Assembly (NCBI RefSeq): GCF_014839805.1
Contig: NC_051129.1
Span: 2,356,001-2,420,000 of the forward strand
Origin: Manduca sexta
Taxonomy: Eukaryota; Arthropoda; Insecta; Lepidoptera; Sphingidae
Reading direction: 5' to 3'
DNA: 64,000 bases
In this document: positions 20,478-32,329 of the stretch, piece by piece
Layout of the letters: each line of letters opens with the position of its first letter
Numbering within the stretch: position 1 is the first letter of the stretch
The notes under the pieces: generated by a model
Databases searched by the model: none
Told to the model about the DNA's origin: nothing
What the model saw: only the letters and a program-made list of their open reading frames with translations
Program-made: the position numbers and the translations under genes

Positions 20478-20742
20478 ATTGTCTTTTTTTATATTGCTTT
20501 GAATTGCGAGACGAGTTTGCCATTCGCCTGATGGTAAATGATACGACCGCCCATAAACAGTAAAAACACCATCCAACTTGAATTACAAAGTATTGTTTGG
20601 TATTCCACTGCGCTCGCCATCCTGAGTGAGATGTTAAGTCTCATTATATCCAGTAGTTACACTGGCTACAATGTCCTTCAAACTGGAACACAACAGTGAC
20701 TACACACTGCTGCTTGGCGGAAATCTATATCCATCCCAACAA
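20478..20742 (-). repeat. R4 retroposon copy
   Basis: Starts on the plus strand with a T-run and TATTGCTTTGAATTGCGAGA, then GCCATTCGCCTGATGG, ACGACCGCCCATAAACAG, GTTTGGTATTCCACTGCG and ATGTCCTTCAAACTGGAACA. The open frame on the minus strand immediately to the right (20938-20750, 62 codons) is unassigned; it may be a further piece of an older element. Confidence 0.8.
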
Positions 20743-20944
20743 TTTAAGGTCAGTCCACTTTTTCTAGTAGGTAGCACAGATGTTGCCAACTTTTATATAA
20801 AGATTGCGAACGTCTAAAGCATTCACCCAAAAATCCGGCGTATTTGAAGAAACTGACCCTTGACAGGATAACAAAAAGAGGTTCTAAATAAGTCAAGTTT
20901 AAAAAAGCTACTAAAACTGCTTGTCTCCTTGAAGCCAACTACGT

Positions 20945-21236
20945 AATAATAATAATAATATCAGCCCTGTATTATATACTTGCCCACTACTGAGCACGGG
21001 TCTCCTCTACTACTGAGAGGGGTTAGGCCTTAGTCCACCACGCTGGCCTAGTGCGGATTGATAGACTTTACACACCTTTAGAAATTCCTATAGAGAACTT
21101 CTCAGATGTACAGGTTTCCTCACGATGTTTTCCTTCACCGTTAAAGCGAACGATAAATTCACAAAGAATACACACATGATTTTAGAAAAGTCAAAAGTGT
21201 GTGCCCTTGGGATTTGAACCTGCGGAAATTCGTCTT
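20945..21236 (-). repeat. SINE-A with a 13-bp target duplication
   Basis: Carries the whole SINE-A body from an (AAT)n tail to CGCAGGTTC-like sequence, 5'-truncated inside the tRNA-like head. The 13-base sequence AAGCCAACTACGT lies on both sides (20932-20944 and 21237-21249), an exact target duplication of the length made by LINE endonucleases. Confidence 0.92.
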
Positions 21237-21249
21237 AAGCCAACTACGT

Positions 21250-22230
21250 GACAGAGATTAAATGTAATATTATGCTGCGCGATACTTTCTGACCCCATCA
21301 CTATAATCTTCAATAAACATACATAAATATCAATATCGAACTCTTACAACCCCCAGTAATGATGATTAATCAACAAGGCAGGTACACAGATGATCGCAAT
21401 TTGTCTTTTATTAAGGTTCCCAATTAAATCGCATTCAATATTTGTAACTGCGTTTAAAATTACTATTTACTTTACATCGCGGGTATAACAATTATTTATT
21501 TTGTCTGGGTTTCAGCTGCTGTGACTGGCCATTGTAAATTGACCTCCCCGATGCATCCTCTTGTATGCAATGGGAGGACCAAGGGATAACCACATGCAAC
21601 CAATTTTGACAACATTTATGCAGTATCTAAATTAAAGTATATGCTAGTCAAATGCCAGTCATCTGTTTAAAAAAAACTATTATTTCTTTGCTATCAAATT
21701 GTCGGTAAAAAAACCTATGTATCAATCTAGGACGTGTTCTATTCGGTTGCCAAATTTCATCCAAATCCGTTGAACTGTTTCTGCGTTTACTTCTAACATC
21801 GAAACATGTTCACAAACTTTTGTATTTATAATATTGTTAGGATACAAATATTTATGTGAGGAACACATTTTGCTAAAAAACTATACCGTCTTCAAATCCT
21901 CCTCCTTTTTTGAAGTCGGTTAAAAAATTGAGTGACATACCAAGTCAGTTGGTCGTTGACAACCGTACTAGTTGGTTGGTTGGTAAAATATTTCTGTAGG
22001 CAGTGACAGTTTTTTTTGACCAAACTGTTTCAGTTCCTAGCAATATTAATAGGTAAGATAAATGATAAATAACACCAAACCGATCCTCGGACCAAACTTG
22101 TACGATGAATATAATGAATACCCAATGTCGATCGCAAATAAAAGTACTTTAAAATAATTGGTGTTTAAATGGATTTTCAATATTAATGAACAATTTTGCT
22201 GCATTCACACACTCGTGATGAACGGTCTGT
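21250..22230. other. AT-rich stretch with a LINE-like 3' relic
   Basis: At about 21745-21845 the sequence AAATTTCATCCAAATCCGTT, GTTTCTGCGTTTACTT and TATTTATAATATTGTTAGGA resembles a dispersed lepidopteran element end; a similar piece is at 39790-39900 (ATTTCATCCAAATCTGTTTA). At 21886 TCTTCAAATCCTCCTCC is unassigned. No gene seen. Confidence 0.3.
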
Positions 22231-22233
22231 GGT

Positions 22234-22458
22234 ATTTTTTATAGGGCACGACAAAGTGACCCTACTGTATCTGATGGTAAGAAGAGTGGGATCCAATAAA
22301 TTGTCGACTGACGAGAGATGATTACCCCTCGACAGTCGTCACAATTATGCCGGTTTGTTGGAACCTGATATACACAAGCAGATCCCGGAACACAACATAC
22401 TTACGTGGGCCACTATGGCGGGTTTTTACACCTAGTGTATTGTGACTATCCGAGTTAT
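22234..22458 (-). repeat. R3 retroposon copy
   Basis: Plus strand shows TTTTTTATAGGGCACGACAA, GATGGTAAGAAGAGTGGGAT, TTATGCCGGTTTGTTGGAAC and GGCCACTATGGCGGGTTTTT. The outer end (ATATCC part) is degraded. Confidence 0.75.
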
Positions 22459-22502
22459 TAAATGGAAAAACTCATAAATGACGGATTCAGATATCTCAGT
22501 CG

Positions 22503-22629
22503 TTTTCAATAAGTGATCCTAATTTCAATCTTTGATGCGATTTTGACAATGAACCAATGAAATTAAATATGTTTTAAGCACGTCAAAAAACTATGTTCTA
22601 ATCCATTTTTGAGATTGTTTATTGAAAAT
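22503..22629. mobile_element. Short palindromic MITE
   Basis: Shares TTCAATAA.TGATCCTAAT, CAATGAACCAATGAAA-like and GTCAAAAAACT.TGTTCT with the element at 63814-63963. The ends are inverted (TTTTCAATAA... and TTATTGAAAA). No coding capacity. Confidence 0.6.
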
Positions 22630-22761
22630 GGCGGATAGCCTCACACATTTTAAGATTATTTAACATAGTATCATGAAGAAAAGGTTACTGTCTCACCTAG
22701 CTCGAAAATATCAATAAACTCACAATATTTAATTATAAATGACAACTTTTTTGAGCATATA

Positions 22762-22967
22762 CAGTCTCACTCATAAACTTGTTTTAGCGTTAAGAGGTTA
22801 AGAGGTAGTTAAGAATTATATAAATAGCTGTCAAAAACATCACTAGTTCCTAGTTTAAACCTTATTCAGAGGCAAGATGGCGGATTTTGACTTACATCTG
22901 ATCGAATAAATTTGTGTTTTAACTAAGCATAGCTATTGGCTTTGCGAAATTATTATAAGTAAGACTG
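22762..22967. mobile_element. MITE with CAGTCT ends
   Basis: The left end CAGTCTCACTCATAAACTTG matches the complement of the right end (CAGTCTTACTTATAA) over the first bases. The interior GTTTTAGCGTTAAGAGG, CTAGTTTAAACCTTATT and GTGTTTTAACTAAGCATAGC recurs at 57683-57872. A TA precedes the left end, consistent with a mariner-type MITE; the right TA is not preserved. Confidence 0.6.
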
Positions 22968-23240
22968 ATGACACGTAAGATGCCTGAATTCGCACGTCCC
23001 TGCCAAAGCCCGGTCGCGCCACTTATGCATGTGAATATACAAATTGTTTCAGACGCATTCTCCGTAAATACACGTCGGACGATATTAAAATCATCATAAT
23101 ATTTTTTATATAAGGTTTTTTATCTCGCTTGGTGGAGTGCGATGTTGATTAATATCCTTATAATGCTTACGGTGAGATGTTTGGACCTTGACAGTCGAAT
23201 ATGACGGCTTATCTGCATTATTGTTATTTGCAACTTGCAG

Positions 23241-23402
23241 GGGTGAAAGAAAACTTCAAAATTCATAAGAGTATTCTTAGAAAAAATCTAAGTTATGGGA
23301 AGTCAACCTGCACTAGGCCAGCGTGATAGAATAAGATCAAAACCCTTTCAGTAGTCAAAGAGACCCGTCCGTAGTGAGGAAATATAATATGGGACTGGTA
23401 TT
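23241..23402 (+). repeat. SINE-A, diverged 3' half
   Basis: GGTGAAAGAAAACTTC, then CCTGCACTAGGCCAGCGTG, CCTTTCAGTAGTC and GAAATATAATATGGGACTGGT. An old copy. Confidence 0.65.
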
Positions 23403-23984
23403 ATTAAGTATTATACAAAAAAGCGTGTAGAATCTTCGCGAATCGCGACCTTTATAACAATAACTTCACACCTACCGTTCGTTGTACAAAATTAATCAAA
23501 TTTCTATTTATTAGCAATATAGTCATAAAATACTACATCAATCGTTTATGATAAAGTAGAAGCTATTAATATACGCCATACGGCAGATCTCTGACTATTA
23601 TAATAAGCTAAAAGTGCAAAAAAACACCTAATTAACGCAAAAGGCGACGCGTCTTTGGTCAAGTCACAATGTAGAATTTATATTTAAATAGGAAGGCCTG
23701 CATTCAATTCCATTTAGGACTAGCATTGTAAACAGAGTCTTTGATCCTCTGAAATAGAGTGTAATATTTCTATTAATGTCGATTATTATTAGAATGCTCA
23801 TTACAACTTATTATTTAGTATAATTAACATCGGCAAGTAATTATAGTTATTTAACTACGTCACATTGTGACTTCCTGACATTGTTGCTAGACCCTAGATA
23901 CAAATTGTGCAAGAGATTTTCAAAATTTCCCTCAAGGACGAGTGAAGTATGATATTAAATATGATAAAATATTGAAATAAAACA
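23403..23984. other. AT-rich stretch, nothing recognised
   Basis: No repeat family member, exon-like island or structured sequence recognised. Confidence 0.3.
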
Positions 23985-24122
23985 ATTTACGGATCTTACC
24001 CGGTTATTATTTCGCCACCCCGTGACCACGAATGCTGCAAAGTCTTCGAAACGTCGACAGAAAATAATAATATAAATAACCGCGATAAAATACGTAAAAT
24101 ATAACCGTTCCGTTTCATTTCA
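23985..24122 (+). repeat. R5 dispersed repeat copy
   Basis: R5 consists of CCCCGTGACCACGAA, GCTGCAAAGTCTTCGAAACG, GAAAATAATAATATAAATAA and CGCGATAAAATACGTAAAAT, ending near TTTCATTTCAATGG. Other copies are at 53205, 54057 and 61784. The family is not classified by me; it looks like the end of a retroelement. Confidence 0.65.
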
Positions 24123-24696
24123 ATGGCTAACATTCGCATAACATAGGAAATCATTATGATAAAATATACATCCATCGCATGAGATTAAAACTTATAGGAA
24201 GATCAATTTTAAAATTTTCTTCTCTTAACGCTACTTGTAATAACAAAAAGCCCTCGTCGAATTGAATGTTATTAAATCAGATGAGGCTAAGATTTTGTCA
24301 GTCGGCACAGTAAAGGCATTCTCTATCAATGAGTAAAAAAAAATTCAATTGATAATTAATAAGCATTATGAGGATTTTAGTTTCAGGACGAGCGCTAATA
24401 GAATAAAAACGTCACAAGAAAGCAAAGCATGCAATTTCGTTTACTTGGACGACATAATTATTCTAGTTATTTTAGTTATAAAACCGAATTAATGAAGCGA
24501 TTTTGAAAAAAAGTCTATGGGTCCAATCTGAGAATATATACTGTAGAACGAAAAATAATTTTCCGAATCGGTTCATAAATGATCGAGTTCTGAGGTAAGA
24601 AACCTAGAAAATACACATCGAATTGATAACCTTCTTCCTTTTCTTAAATCCGTTACTAAAATCTGCGAAAATAATAATTTGTAGGCATTATGACCT
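24123..24696. other. AT-rich stretch, nothing recognised
   Basis: No exon-like island or repeat seen. Confidence 0.3.
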
Positions 24697-24784
24697 CCTC
24701 TACTCCCTCTCAGTAGTAGAAGAGGCCCGTGCTCAGCAGTGGGCAAGTATATAATACAGGGCTGATATTATTATTATATTATTA
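24697..24784 (+). repeat. SINE-A 3' fragment
   Basis: CTCTCAGTAGTAGAAGAGGC, CGTGCTCAGCAGTGGGCAAG and TATAATACAGGGCTGATATT followed by a TTA-repeat tail. Strongly 5'-truncated. Confidence 0.85.
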
Positions 24785-25089
24785 TGACACTTCGAATATA
24801 AAAACTATAAAATCTACTTAAAAAGAAATATAAAATGACCTACACTTCGCGGCGCTTTCCATATAAACAACATCCAAATCTTTCTCACTAAAGAATACAC
24901 AAAACAGGCTATGCACAATGACGCCGCAAGGACGTGCCGAGTGCAATACACTGCACAATGATATCATCATTCCTTATCTATTAGTTATGGCATTTAACTT
25001 ATTAAACATATTCGTGATTTCTTAAGTGTTTCGTGTTCGATTCTTAATGAAGAAAATTTTATAATATCTAATGACGACTAATTATTTAG

Positions 25090-25340
25090 ATTGCCTCGGT
25101 GGCGTAATTGTACTGCATGCGCGGTACGGCTGTGCTCTGAGGTCCTGGTTCGAATCCCGGTTGAGCAAAGTGATATTTAGGTATTTCTGCTTAGTATTAA
25201 CTCGGAGTCTGGAATTTGTGCCCAATATGGCGATAAGCTCGCCCCCTATCACATCATGGGACGAAACACACTTGGTGAAAATTAGGTGCCCTGGTTGTGC
25301 TTCTGCATAGCCCTTGTGAGATAAAAGCGTGATGTGTGCT
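25090..25340 (+). repeat. SINE-B1, near full length
   Basis: Head TGCCTCGGTGGCGTAATTG, B box TGGTTCGAATCCCGG, body GGAGTCTGGAATTTGTGCCC and ATCACATCATGGGACGAAAC, and 3' end GATAAAAGCGTGATGTGTG. Confidence 0.88.
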
Positions 25341-25394
25341 TAACGGATTTTTCTTCATGCTTTTTATTTGCGGGGAAAAATGTGTTATCGCTAT

Positions 25395-25645
25395 CACCAT
25401 TTGAGGATGAGTGGAACGGGTATGTTGGTTTCACCTGTCTTACGGCCCAATGTCGACACTCGGGAGTATAACATCTGAGCGAGCATTGGACCGAGTCCCT
25501 AACCCCTGTATACCCTACAGCGGCATGCCAACCAAAACCAGCAGTGACTTTCTTCGGCTCGTATGGGCGTTCGTGCTTCTCTGCACCATAGGTTGACTGG
25601 TAGAAAATGCCTATGGTATTCATTTCGCCTGTACGAAGGAAAAAG
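25395..25645 (+). repeat. R6 retroposon copy
   Basis: Shares TCTCTGCACCATAGG, TTGACTGGTAGAAAATGCC and TATTCATTTCGCCTG with the R6 end at 17838-17952, and extends further 5' (GAGGATGAGTGGAACGGGTA, GCGAGCATTGGACCGAGTCC). The 158-codon minus-strand frame (25758-25282) runs across this repeat and the SINE-B1 beside it, so I treat it as an accident of the repeats. Confidence 0.5.
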
Positions 25646-26263
25646 TTCACATTGCAAATTCTTACTAAATAGCTTTTCAGATTAACTTCCTCAGTGGGTA
25701 GTACGTACATAATTTTGAAATAGAAAATACATTTGAATATTTTTAAATATGTTGCCATTTTTTGTATCTATGACTTTAAAAAAATCATGGTTGTTTTAAA
25801 AATATTTTATTAAACTTAAACGTAAACTTCGGTCAAACGAATGACTCATGAAACTTTATTATGTGGTATTATGCGTAGAATGGGACATTCAGGTATAAAA
25901 CGTTTCGGTTTTTCGAAAATAGCATCCCGAATAAGCTGCCGCTATCCGGCCGGATACAAATATCTTATGACCAGCAAAACCAGCACCTTTTTCTTAAAGA
26001 AACTTCTTGCTAGCAGTTGAACAATATAATATACTAGATAGGTCTGATATCATTTTAAATATCACATAATTTTCTTCGCAGTGCTATTACGAATAAACAA
26101 TAAAAGGACAATGATGGGTCATCGGCCAAATAAATTTTAGACCAGACAATGTCATCACGATCGCGAACTTACGAAAATGTCAGAGTTCGATTCTTGCCAA
26201 TGAAGACAGGAAAGTCCTAAATAAATAAAATAAAATTTCATAAGTGCCCAATCCTCGTATAGG
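25646..26263. other. AT-rich stretch, nothing firm
   Basis: At about 26170-26210 GAGTTCGATTCTTGCC resembles an isolated B box of an old SINE. Otherwise unassigned. Confidence 0.25.
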
Positions 26264-26331
26264 TAAATAATATTAACAGCCCTGATTTATATAATATAAC
26301 CTAAATGCTAGGCTTGGGCCTTCTCAACTAC
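26264..26331 (-). repeat. SINE-A relic
   Basis: AATATTAACAGCCCTGATTT and CTAGGCTTGGGCCTTCTCAA match the SINE-A 3' end imperfectly. Old copy. Confidence 0.5.
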
Positions 26332-26398
26332 ATAAAGGATGTAAAGTTTACTATACTGACACATAGAGGTTCGCAAACTTCACATACCTTCGAAGTTA

Positions 26399-26561
26399 TT
26401 ATATCGATGGTTGAAAGGCTAATTGGCTTAGGCGACATTTTTTGCGACATTAAGTTTCATACATATTTAATATCAGCACTTTTTCAATGTTTTTTAAAAT
26501 AGTTAAAAATTTTCGAAAAAAAATTTCGCTTAAGCAATTAGCCCTTCAACCGTCGATATAA
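26399..26561. mobile_element. 163-bp MITE with inverted repeats of about 45 bp
   Basis: The left arm TTATATCGATGGTTGAAAGG, CTAATTGGCTTAGGCGACAT pairs with the right arm, whose complement reads TTATATCGACGGTTGAAGGG, CTAATTGCTTAAGCGAAAT. The middle is AT-rich. No coding capacity; TA duplication is possible but masked by the AT-rich ends. Confidence 0.7.
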
Positions 26562-26860
26562 AATCAAGCCATAACACCCCAAGTAAGGAGATACAGCATG
26601 AGGAGGACCAGTTTTTGGTGATTACATTAATGTAATAATTAAAATAAGTATATAAATTGATATAAAATACTAAATATTATGCATTATGTAAAACTAGATG
26701 AAAGGTAAAAAAAACATTATAGATAAAAAAAAATTAAACTCAATACTACATCGACACTATAACATCACACTCGGCTTGACTACGAAGTGCAGGCTAGATC
26801 TTTATTATGTGTTGTAAAATTATATTTACGTTTCATACATCCACACCGCTACACTTTTAA

Positions 26861-27110
26861 TGGTGATAGGATATATTTTATATTTTATATTATCCCGGAT
26901 AGCGATCACCGTACACAAAGTGTTAAAACCCGCCATGGCGTTCGACGTACGTGTGTCGCGTTCCGTGATCAGCCTGTGTATACCCGGTTCCAAAATGCCA
27001 GCATATGTCGACTATCGAGGGGAAATCATTTTTCGTCAGTCGACGTTCAATTAGGCTCCGCTCCACTTACTATTAGGTGCAGAGAAGTCACTTTGTCATG
27101 CACGTAAAAA
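26861..27110 (+). repeat. R3 retroposon copy, near full length
   Basis: Starts TGGTGATAGGATATATTTTA, then GGATAGCGATCACCGTACAC, GTGTCGCGTTCCGTGATCAG and CTATCGAGGGGAAATCA, ending CATGCACGTAAAAACTG. Open frames here are shadows. Confidence 0.82.
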
Positions 27111-27801
27111 CTGTTACATCCCAACTTGAAAATCTTACAAAAATCACAACTGAAATCAAACGTTGCCTTTTGCCGATTCTAGGCCAATAACTGCACCAAA
27201 GTTGTAACAAATCATACAAATCGTACAAATTATCACATTAATTAAATGCGTCCTGAGTGACACTTTGTCCTTCAAGCTAACTTTGGTTATAAATTAGTTG
27301 CCTAAAAGGACGCCGCTACCTACAAGCCTATGTATCATAAAATATTAATTTAGCATATTTTTATGGAATATCGTGTCAGGTGTTGGTGACGTGTTTTCGA
27401 AATGCGGATGAAGAGTGATATTTAACAGTCCAAGTTTAGTTATATGATTGAAACTAAATAAAAATAGTATCAGCCCCATTGACGTATATTCTATAGAGAC
27501 GAACGTCCATAGAAACTATTTGTTCAAAAACTGAACTAAAATGGCAACCAAAACGTCACTGTAATAACCTATTTATTCACTTGAAAAACAAATAATTTTA
27601 CTTATTTGATTAATATTTTTTATTCAAATCCAAGTTTACACTTAGACTCGAGTTCTTATATCAGGAGCGTCACTCCGTACACAACCACAAGCTGTCTATA
27701 TTGACCATACTAAAGTCAGTTTGAATGTATGGCAGTTCAATTCAGTTGATCACAGTGAATGTTCGGAACGCCAAATCTAGTACGTAGTTCATATATATCG
27801 A
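27111..27801. other. AT-rich stretch, nothing recognised
   Basis: No family repeat or exon-like island recognised. Confidence 0.3.
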
Positions 27802-27904
27802 TGATCAGCCCTGTATTACTTACTGTCCCACTGCTGGGCACGGACCTCCTCCACTACTGAGAGGGATTAGGCCTTATTCCACCACGCTAACCTAGTGCCT
27901 ATTG
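27802..27904 (-). repeat. SINE-A 3' fragment
   Basis: ATCAGCCCTGTATTACTTAC, CCACTGCTGGGCACGG, GAGAGGGATTAGGCC and CACCACGCTAACCTAGTGC on the plus strand. Confidence 0.85.
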
Positions 27905-28039
27905 AAATCAATAATGATCTAATATTAAAAATTGTTCGCTAATTAATAATTACTTAATTTCCAAAAAAACCTCATCAAACTCTCATAAATATAAAGCTCA
28001 TCAATTTGCTATATTTTTCAATTGAAACTAAGCACTGGG

Positions 28040-28340
28040 CGACTGTTAAGTTATAGTAAAGGGTACAACAAGCGCTCTGCGCGGTAATCCATCTACTTCA
28101 CGACCCGAAGCTGGAGGCACATGGGGAAGCTTGGGGTGGGGGACAAGGCACAAGCCAAAGCGATAGCAGCGGCCTAAACACACCTTTACATAATAACGTT
28201 TTACAAATAGACATACACTAACAAAATTGCACATAAAAACAGCGCTGTGTTTACTATAGTCACAGCCCTAGCGGCTCGCATTGATACGGCCCGAGTGTGC
28301 CCGAGTGTGGCCGAATGGACCCGAGCGACGACAGTCGAAT
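28040..28340. other. GC-rich patch of unknown nature
   Basis: Contains CTCTGCGCGGTAATCC, GACCCGAAGCTGGAGGC and, at 28289-28315, a short tandem CCCGAGTGTG motif followed by GGCCGAATGGACCCGAGCG. Minus-strand frames of 62 and 92 codons cross it without a recognised motif. It might be a host exon or promoter. Confidence 0.2.
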
Positions 28341-30785
28341 AAAATGCATTTAGTTAAAAAATAAGTTAAATCGTGTATACTTATTACTAACGTATGAAAA
28401 GAAACGTTTTTTTTAGTCACAGTTGGAGTATAATTTATACATCGTCTAAAAACACAGGAAGGCATTTTATTTATAAAAATACAAAAAGTTAGTAAGCCGA
28501 CTAGATGCGACAGTGGTTGGAGGTTGACTAAGTGAAAGTCGGGCAATTACCTTGCTTTTGTCTTCCCAGTATTGAGCTCGGACAACGTATACCCTTATCC
28601 TGTAAACTCATATTCCGGGAGGAACCTTGCATTCTTATTTCTTTGTAGGCGGTGGACATAACATCAGGAATAACTTCCTCTTTTTCACTCCTTTTTTTCT
28701 ACCTCCAATTAACGCACTGTAATATTACTAATTAGACATACGTCAAAGTTTTTGAAGGAATTATTTGACCTAGTGTTAACGCCTGATTAGACCTTAATGC
28801 CTTGGGAATTGAGACCATATTACTGTCCATAATCTGCTATCAAAGACCTTCTCTCAACGTCAAAAATTATGCTCGAATTAATTATACCATTAATATAAAG
28901 ATATTGATACTACATGAAAAGTTCTAAACAAACTTCCTTATTGGTACCCGCTTCCCTCTCATCCCTCAGGCGGCTTCCATAGCTGCATGATGCATTAATC
29001 CCTGTACCAGCGGGACGGGATCCTTAATATATGATCACGGGTTGGAATCGGTCACGGCGCGGATCACTCACTTGTTCCACTATTTAAATTAATGTATAAT
29101 TATAAGGTAACTAGTTTTGCGAAGGTCAGGTTGCGCTGATTCATTAGGATGGTTCAGTTTCCGTGTCTAGAAAGGCTGTATTTGAATAAATATGTTCAGA
29201 AGGTGTTTCATATTGTAGAAATGTTAATTATAATGGTAGAGATATGACTACTGCCTAGAGTAAGTAAAAATAGGAACCAGATTTATGACACGTCTCGTAT
29301 GAATTGTTTAAAATTTAATACGTTGTATGTCTGTCTAATAAATAAATACTTTACACAACAGATTACGTCAGCTGCCTTCATTTATATGAAATCCTAGAAG
29401 AATATAAAACCCATAATATATGATAATATACTGTTTAAAAAACTTATATTGTAAGAAAATCTCAATGAAAGGAAAAAAAATCATAATACATCTTAATAGC
29501 ATACTCAAAAGTTTAAATTCAACAACTAAATACAAATCTAGCACGTTAACTTTCATCAATCCATGACATAAATCATGACACATCAGTGCAAAAAACCAAC
29601 CCGTTAATCCGAGTTTAACTAATGACTGAAGATTAAAAGAAAGCGCGGAAGACTGTTAAACCACAGTCAAAAAACTTGTCGCGTTCAGAAAACAGTGGTA
29701 TAACCACTTAATAAGTCTATCAGAGCAGATCGTTGGTAACAACGAACAATTTCAGACATTGCAGTGTACATGAGAATACACGCCGTCAGTTTTTATTGAC
29801 GGTTTGACTGACATGTCGAATTTAATTGCGAGTCCTGTGTTGCGGTTGTGTTAAGTGGTGAAAACGGCTTAGATCGGGTCACATAGTCATATTAAGATTT
29901 TTTCTTGGTTAATTTGATTTCATGCCACTAAGGCTTTGTTGTTTGAACAAAAGTTTGAAGGTAAAGCGTTCAAGTAACTAGACTAATGTACTATAATTGT
30001 ATTATATTTCATACTTTGCCTTACCTCTTTAGAAAATTTCATCATTATCAGTTCAAATTCAACATAAATAATATATACTTTTGGATAATGATCGATTTTT
30101 CCTCCTTTAAAACCTATTTATTTTTATTTCGCCGTTCCTCACAAAATAAATTATCAAATGAATTCTGATGCAAAGCTACAAAAAATAAACATAATGAATA
30201 TTGACAATGTGATTTAGCCGCATAATTTATAATATTGCTTGACTTCACTTTGTCCGTCGTTTCTAATTTCTGAGAACGTATTAGTGTCTGGATATATTGG
30301 GAATGCAATAATGACCGGTAATTATCTTAGACGTACATAAATTATTTTTAACTGAGTACTATAAATTGCTATAAGTAACTACATATAATTTTATATTTGT
30401 CATATTTACTAAATTTATTTTTATTAAATTGTACATAAACAATATTTTTTAACGCATTAGATGCTATAGGAGTTAAGTGAAAAGACTCTATTAGGTAAAC
30501 TCAATGATAGTAAAAACAACATCTAGTTAGAAAGGTACATAAAAACCATAATTGTTCAGTTATACAATTTCAAAATTGACAAAAATTCAACATTGTAAAT
30601 ATCTTATTAAATAACGTTACAACCTTTCTTCAGCGTGTAAACGAGCCCATCGCAAGAAGTGCCCGAGAAAAAGATTGTTGCACTCAGCATTAACACTTGC
30701 TTTGGAAATTTAATTCAACTCGCACGTAACATCTTAATCAGAACTCTACCACCTCTACATAAAGTTTAAAACCGTCCACAACTCC
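28341..30785. other. AT-rich stretch without recognised genes
   Basis: A GC-richer block at 28945-29070 (CAGCGGGACGGGATCC, CACGGCGCGGATCACTC) may be an old repeat. All open frames here are short and AT-driven. Confidence 0.25.
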
Positions 30786-30791
30786 ACAAAC

Positions 30792-31022
30792 TTACATTCT
30801 TTCATAACCTGCAAACCGCTGAATCATTGTGCTGTTAGACAAAGATGGGTGTACGCGAGTTTTTGTTCCTGGCTCTATGATAGAGCGAGAGAAATGTATT
30901 TTCGTTCTTAGGTACTCAAATGTCTGGCTAATGCAGCCAGCGTCTGCCTGGTGACGAAGATGGATCACCATTCTGGTTAGCAGTTGAATGAGTGCATACC
31001 AAAGCCCGGGGAAAAAGAACAA
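30792..31022 (-). other. Unassigned 76-codon open frame
   Basis: Runs from MFFFPGLWYALIQLL to the stop on the minus strand in moderately GC-rich sequence (the plus strand includes GCAGCCAGCGTCTGCCTGGTG). There are no family motifs, no splice sites I trust and no repeat match in the window. It could be a retroelement scrap. I do not claim it as a gene. Confidence 0.15.
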
Positions 31023-31024
31023 TT

Positions 31025-32085
31025 GCTTAGATAGTTTTGGTTAATAACAACAGTAATTAACTTTATCGTACGTAGCCACCGCATATTTTTTGTGTATAAT
31101 TTATAGTTTTTGTGAAGAGGTTTGTTTTAATGATATTGTTAGGTAGTATTTTGAGCGAGAGTCTTTTTGATATATACTTTGTTGATTTCTGCTATTGAGT
31201 TTTCATTTCTAAACATTTTTCTTCCTTAAACCAATACTTTATTTTATCCTAATGCTTCTTAACTTCATCATCCTTTAAAAGCTTGACCAACATATCTATC
31301 TGATCACTAATCGTCAATGTTTAACTTATGCATGTAATTTCTATAAAATTAATTTGTTTTATTTTTACTTTCCTAAACGCAACAACAAGTAGAGAAACTA
31401 ATAGATTGTGTTTTTTTTTGTTTGTTTGACATTGATAATGATTTTTCTTGATATTATTAAGTCATTATAAAAAGTTTGAAAGCTCTAATAAATGTGGTCT
31501 CTAGGTTGCTGTGAACTTCGCAATGTAATCGGCGGAAAGTCGAAAAGTAAGGAAAGCTCATGGGTTCAATTCCTAGATATGATACCGAAGTAAAAATTAC
31601 AAGTAATTTGTTATATAGAAATACTCGTATTATTTTTGGTGTATCTTAAATACGACTATAAAACATAATATTTATTTCACTAATAAATGATAAAAAATAA
31701 TTTACAGTATATTAAAATCTTGTTAATTCCAAAGGGTATTTAATTACAAAATCTATAATTTAAAAGAAGCAATATTAATGAATGATAAAATATGCTTAAA
31801 AAATTACACCGTTTTAAGACTTCGGTTTACTTTAATTTTAATTTAGATCTGTTATAACTTCGCTTAAAAAAACTTGGAGAAAGAACGCGGAGTAAGTTCC
31901 TCTGTTAAGAACTTATTATTTTTAAAAGTATGTATCTGTAGCGAGTTAGGCATCTCTTAATAACCTATTAAGCCGATGCTGAATTTTCGATAATATGTAT
32001 TTCTGCATAATATATTCCTACCCTTTAGGGATACAAATGCAAACACATTGATAAACTCTGGACATTAGAATCTATTTAAAATAAT
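31025..32085. other. AT-rich stretch with one tRNA-like scrap
   Basis: At about 31540-31580 CATGGGTTCAATTCCTAGA resembles a B box of an old tRNA-derived element. Nothing else recognised. Confidence 0.25.
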
Positions 32086-32088
32086 AAA

Positions 32089-32329
32089 ATTGCCTCTGTG
32101 GCGTTGTTGTATTATGATACGACTGCATTGCTGAGGTCTCGAGTTTGAATCCCGGGCTGGGGAAAAATGATGTTGGGTTTCTCTACTCTATATCATTCAG
32201 GGGTCTGGAATTTGTGCCCGATATGCTCGCCCCTATCACATCATGGGACAGAATACACATGGTAGAAAGTGCGTGTACCTGTTGCACTTCTGTCTACCCC
32301 TTCGGAGATAAAAGGTTTAAATGTGTGCC
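32089..32329 (+). repeat. SINE-B1, near full length
   Basis: Head TTGCCTCTGTGGCGTTGTTG, B box GAGTTTGAATCCCGGG, body GGGTCTGGAATTTGTGCCCG, ATCACATCATGGGACAG, and CTACCCCTTCGGAGATAAAA. Confidence 0.85.

Noticed and set aside
25282..25758. 158-codon minus-strand open frame
   Set aside because: It runs across a SINE-B1 and an R6 repeat on the opposite strand, and its sequence is the antisense of those repeats.
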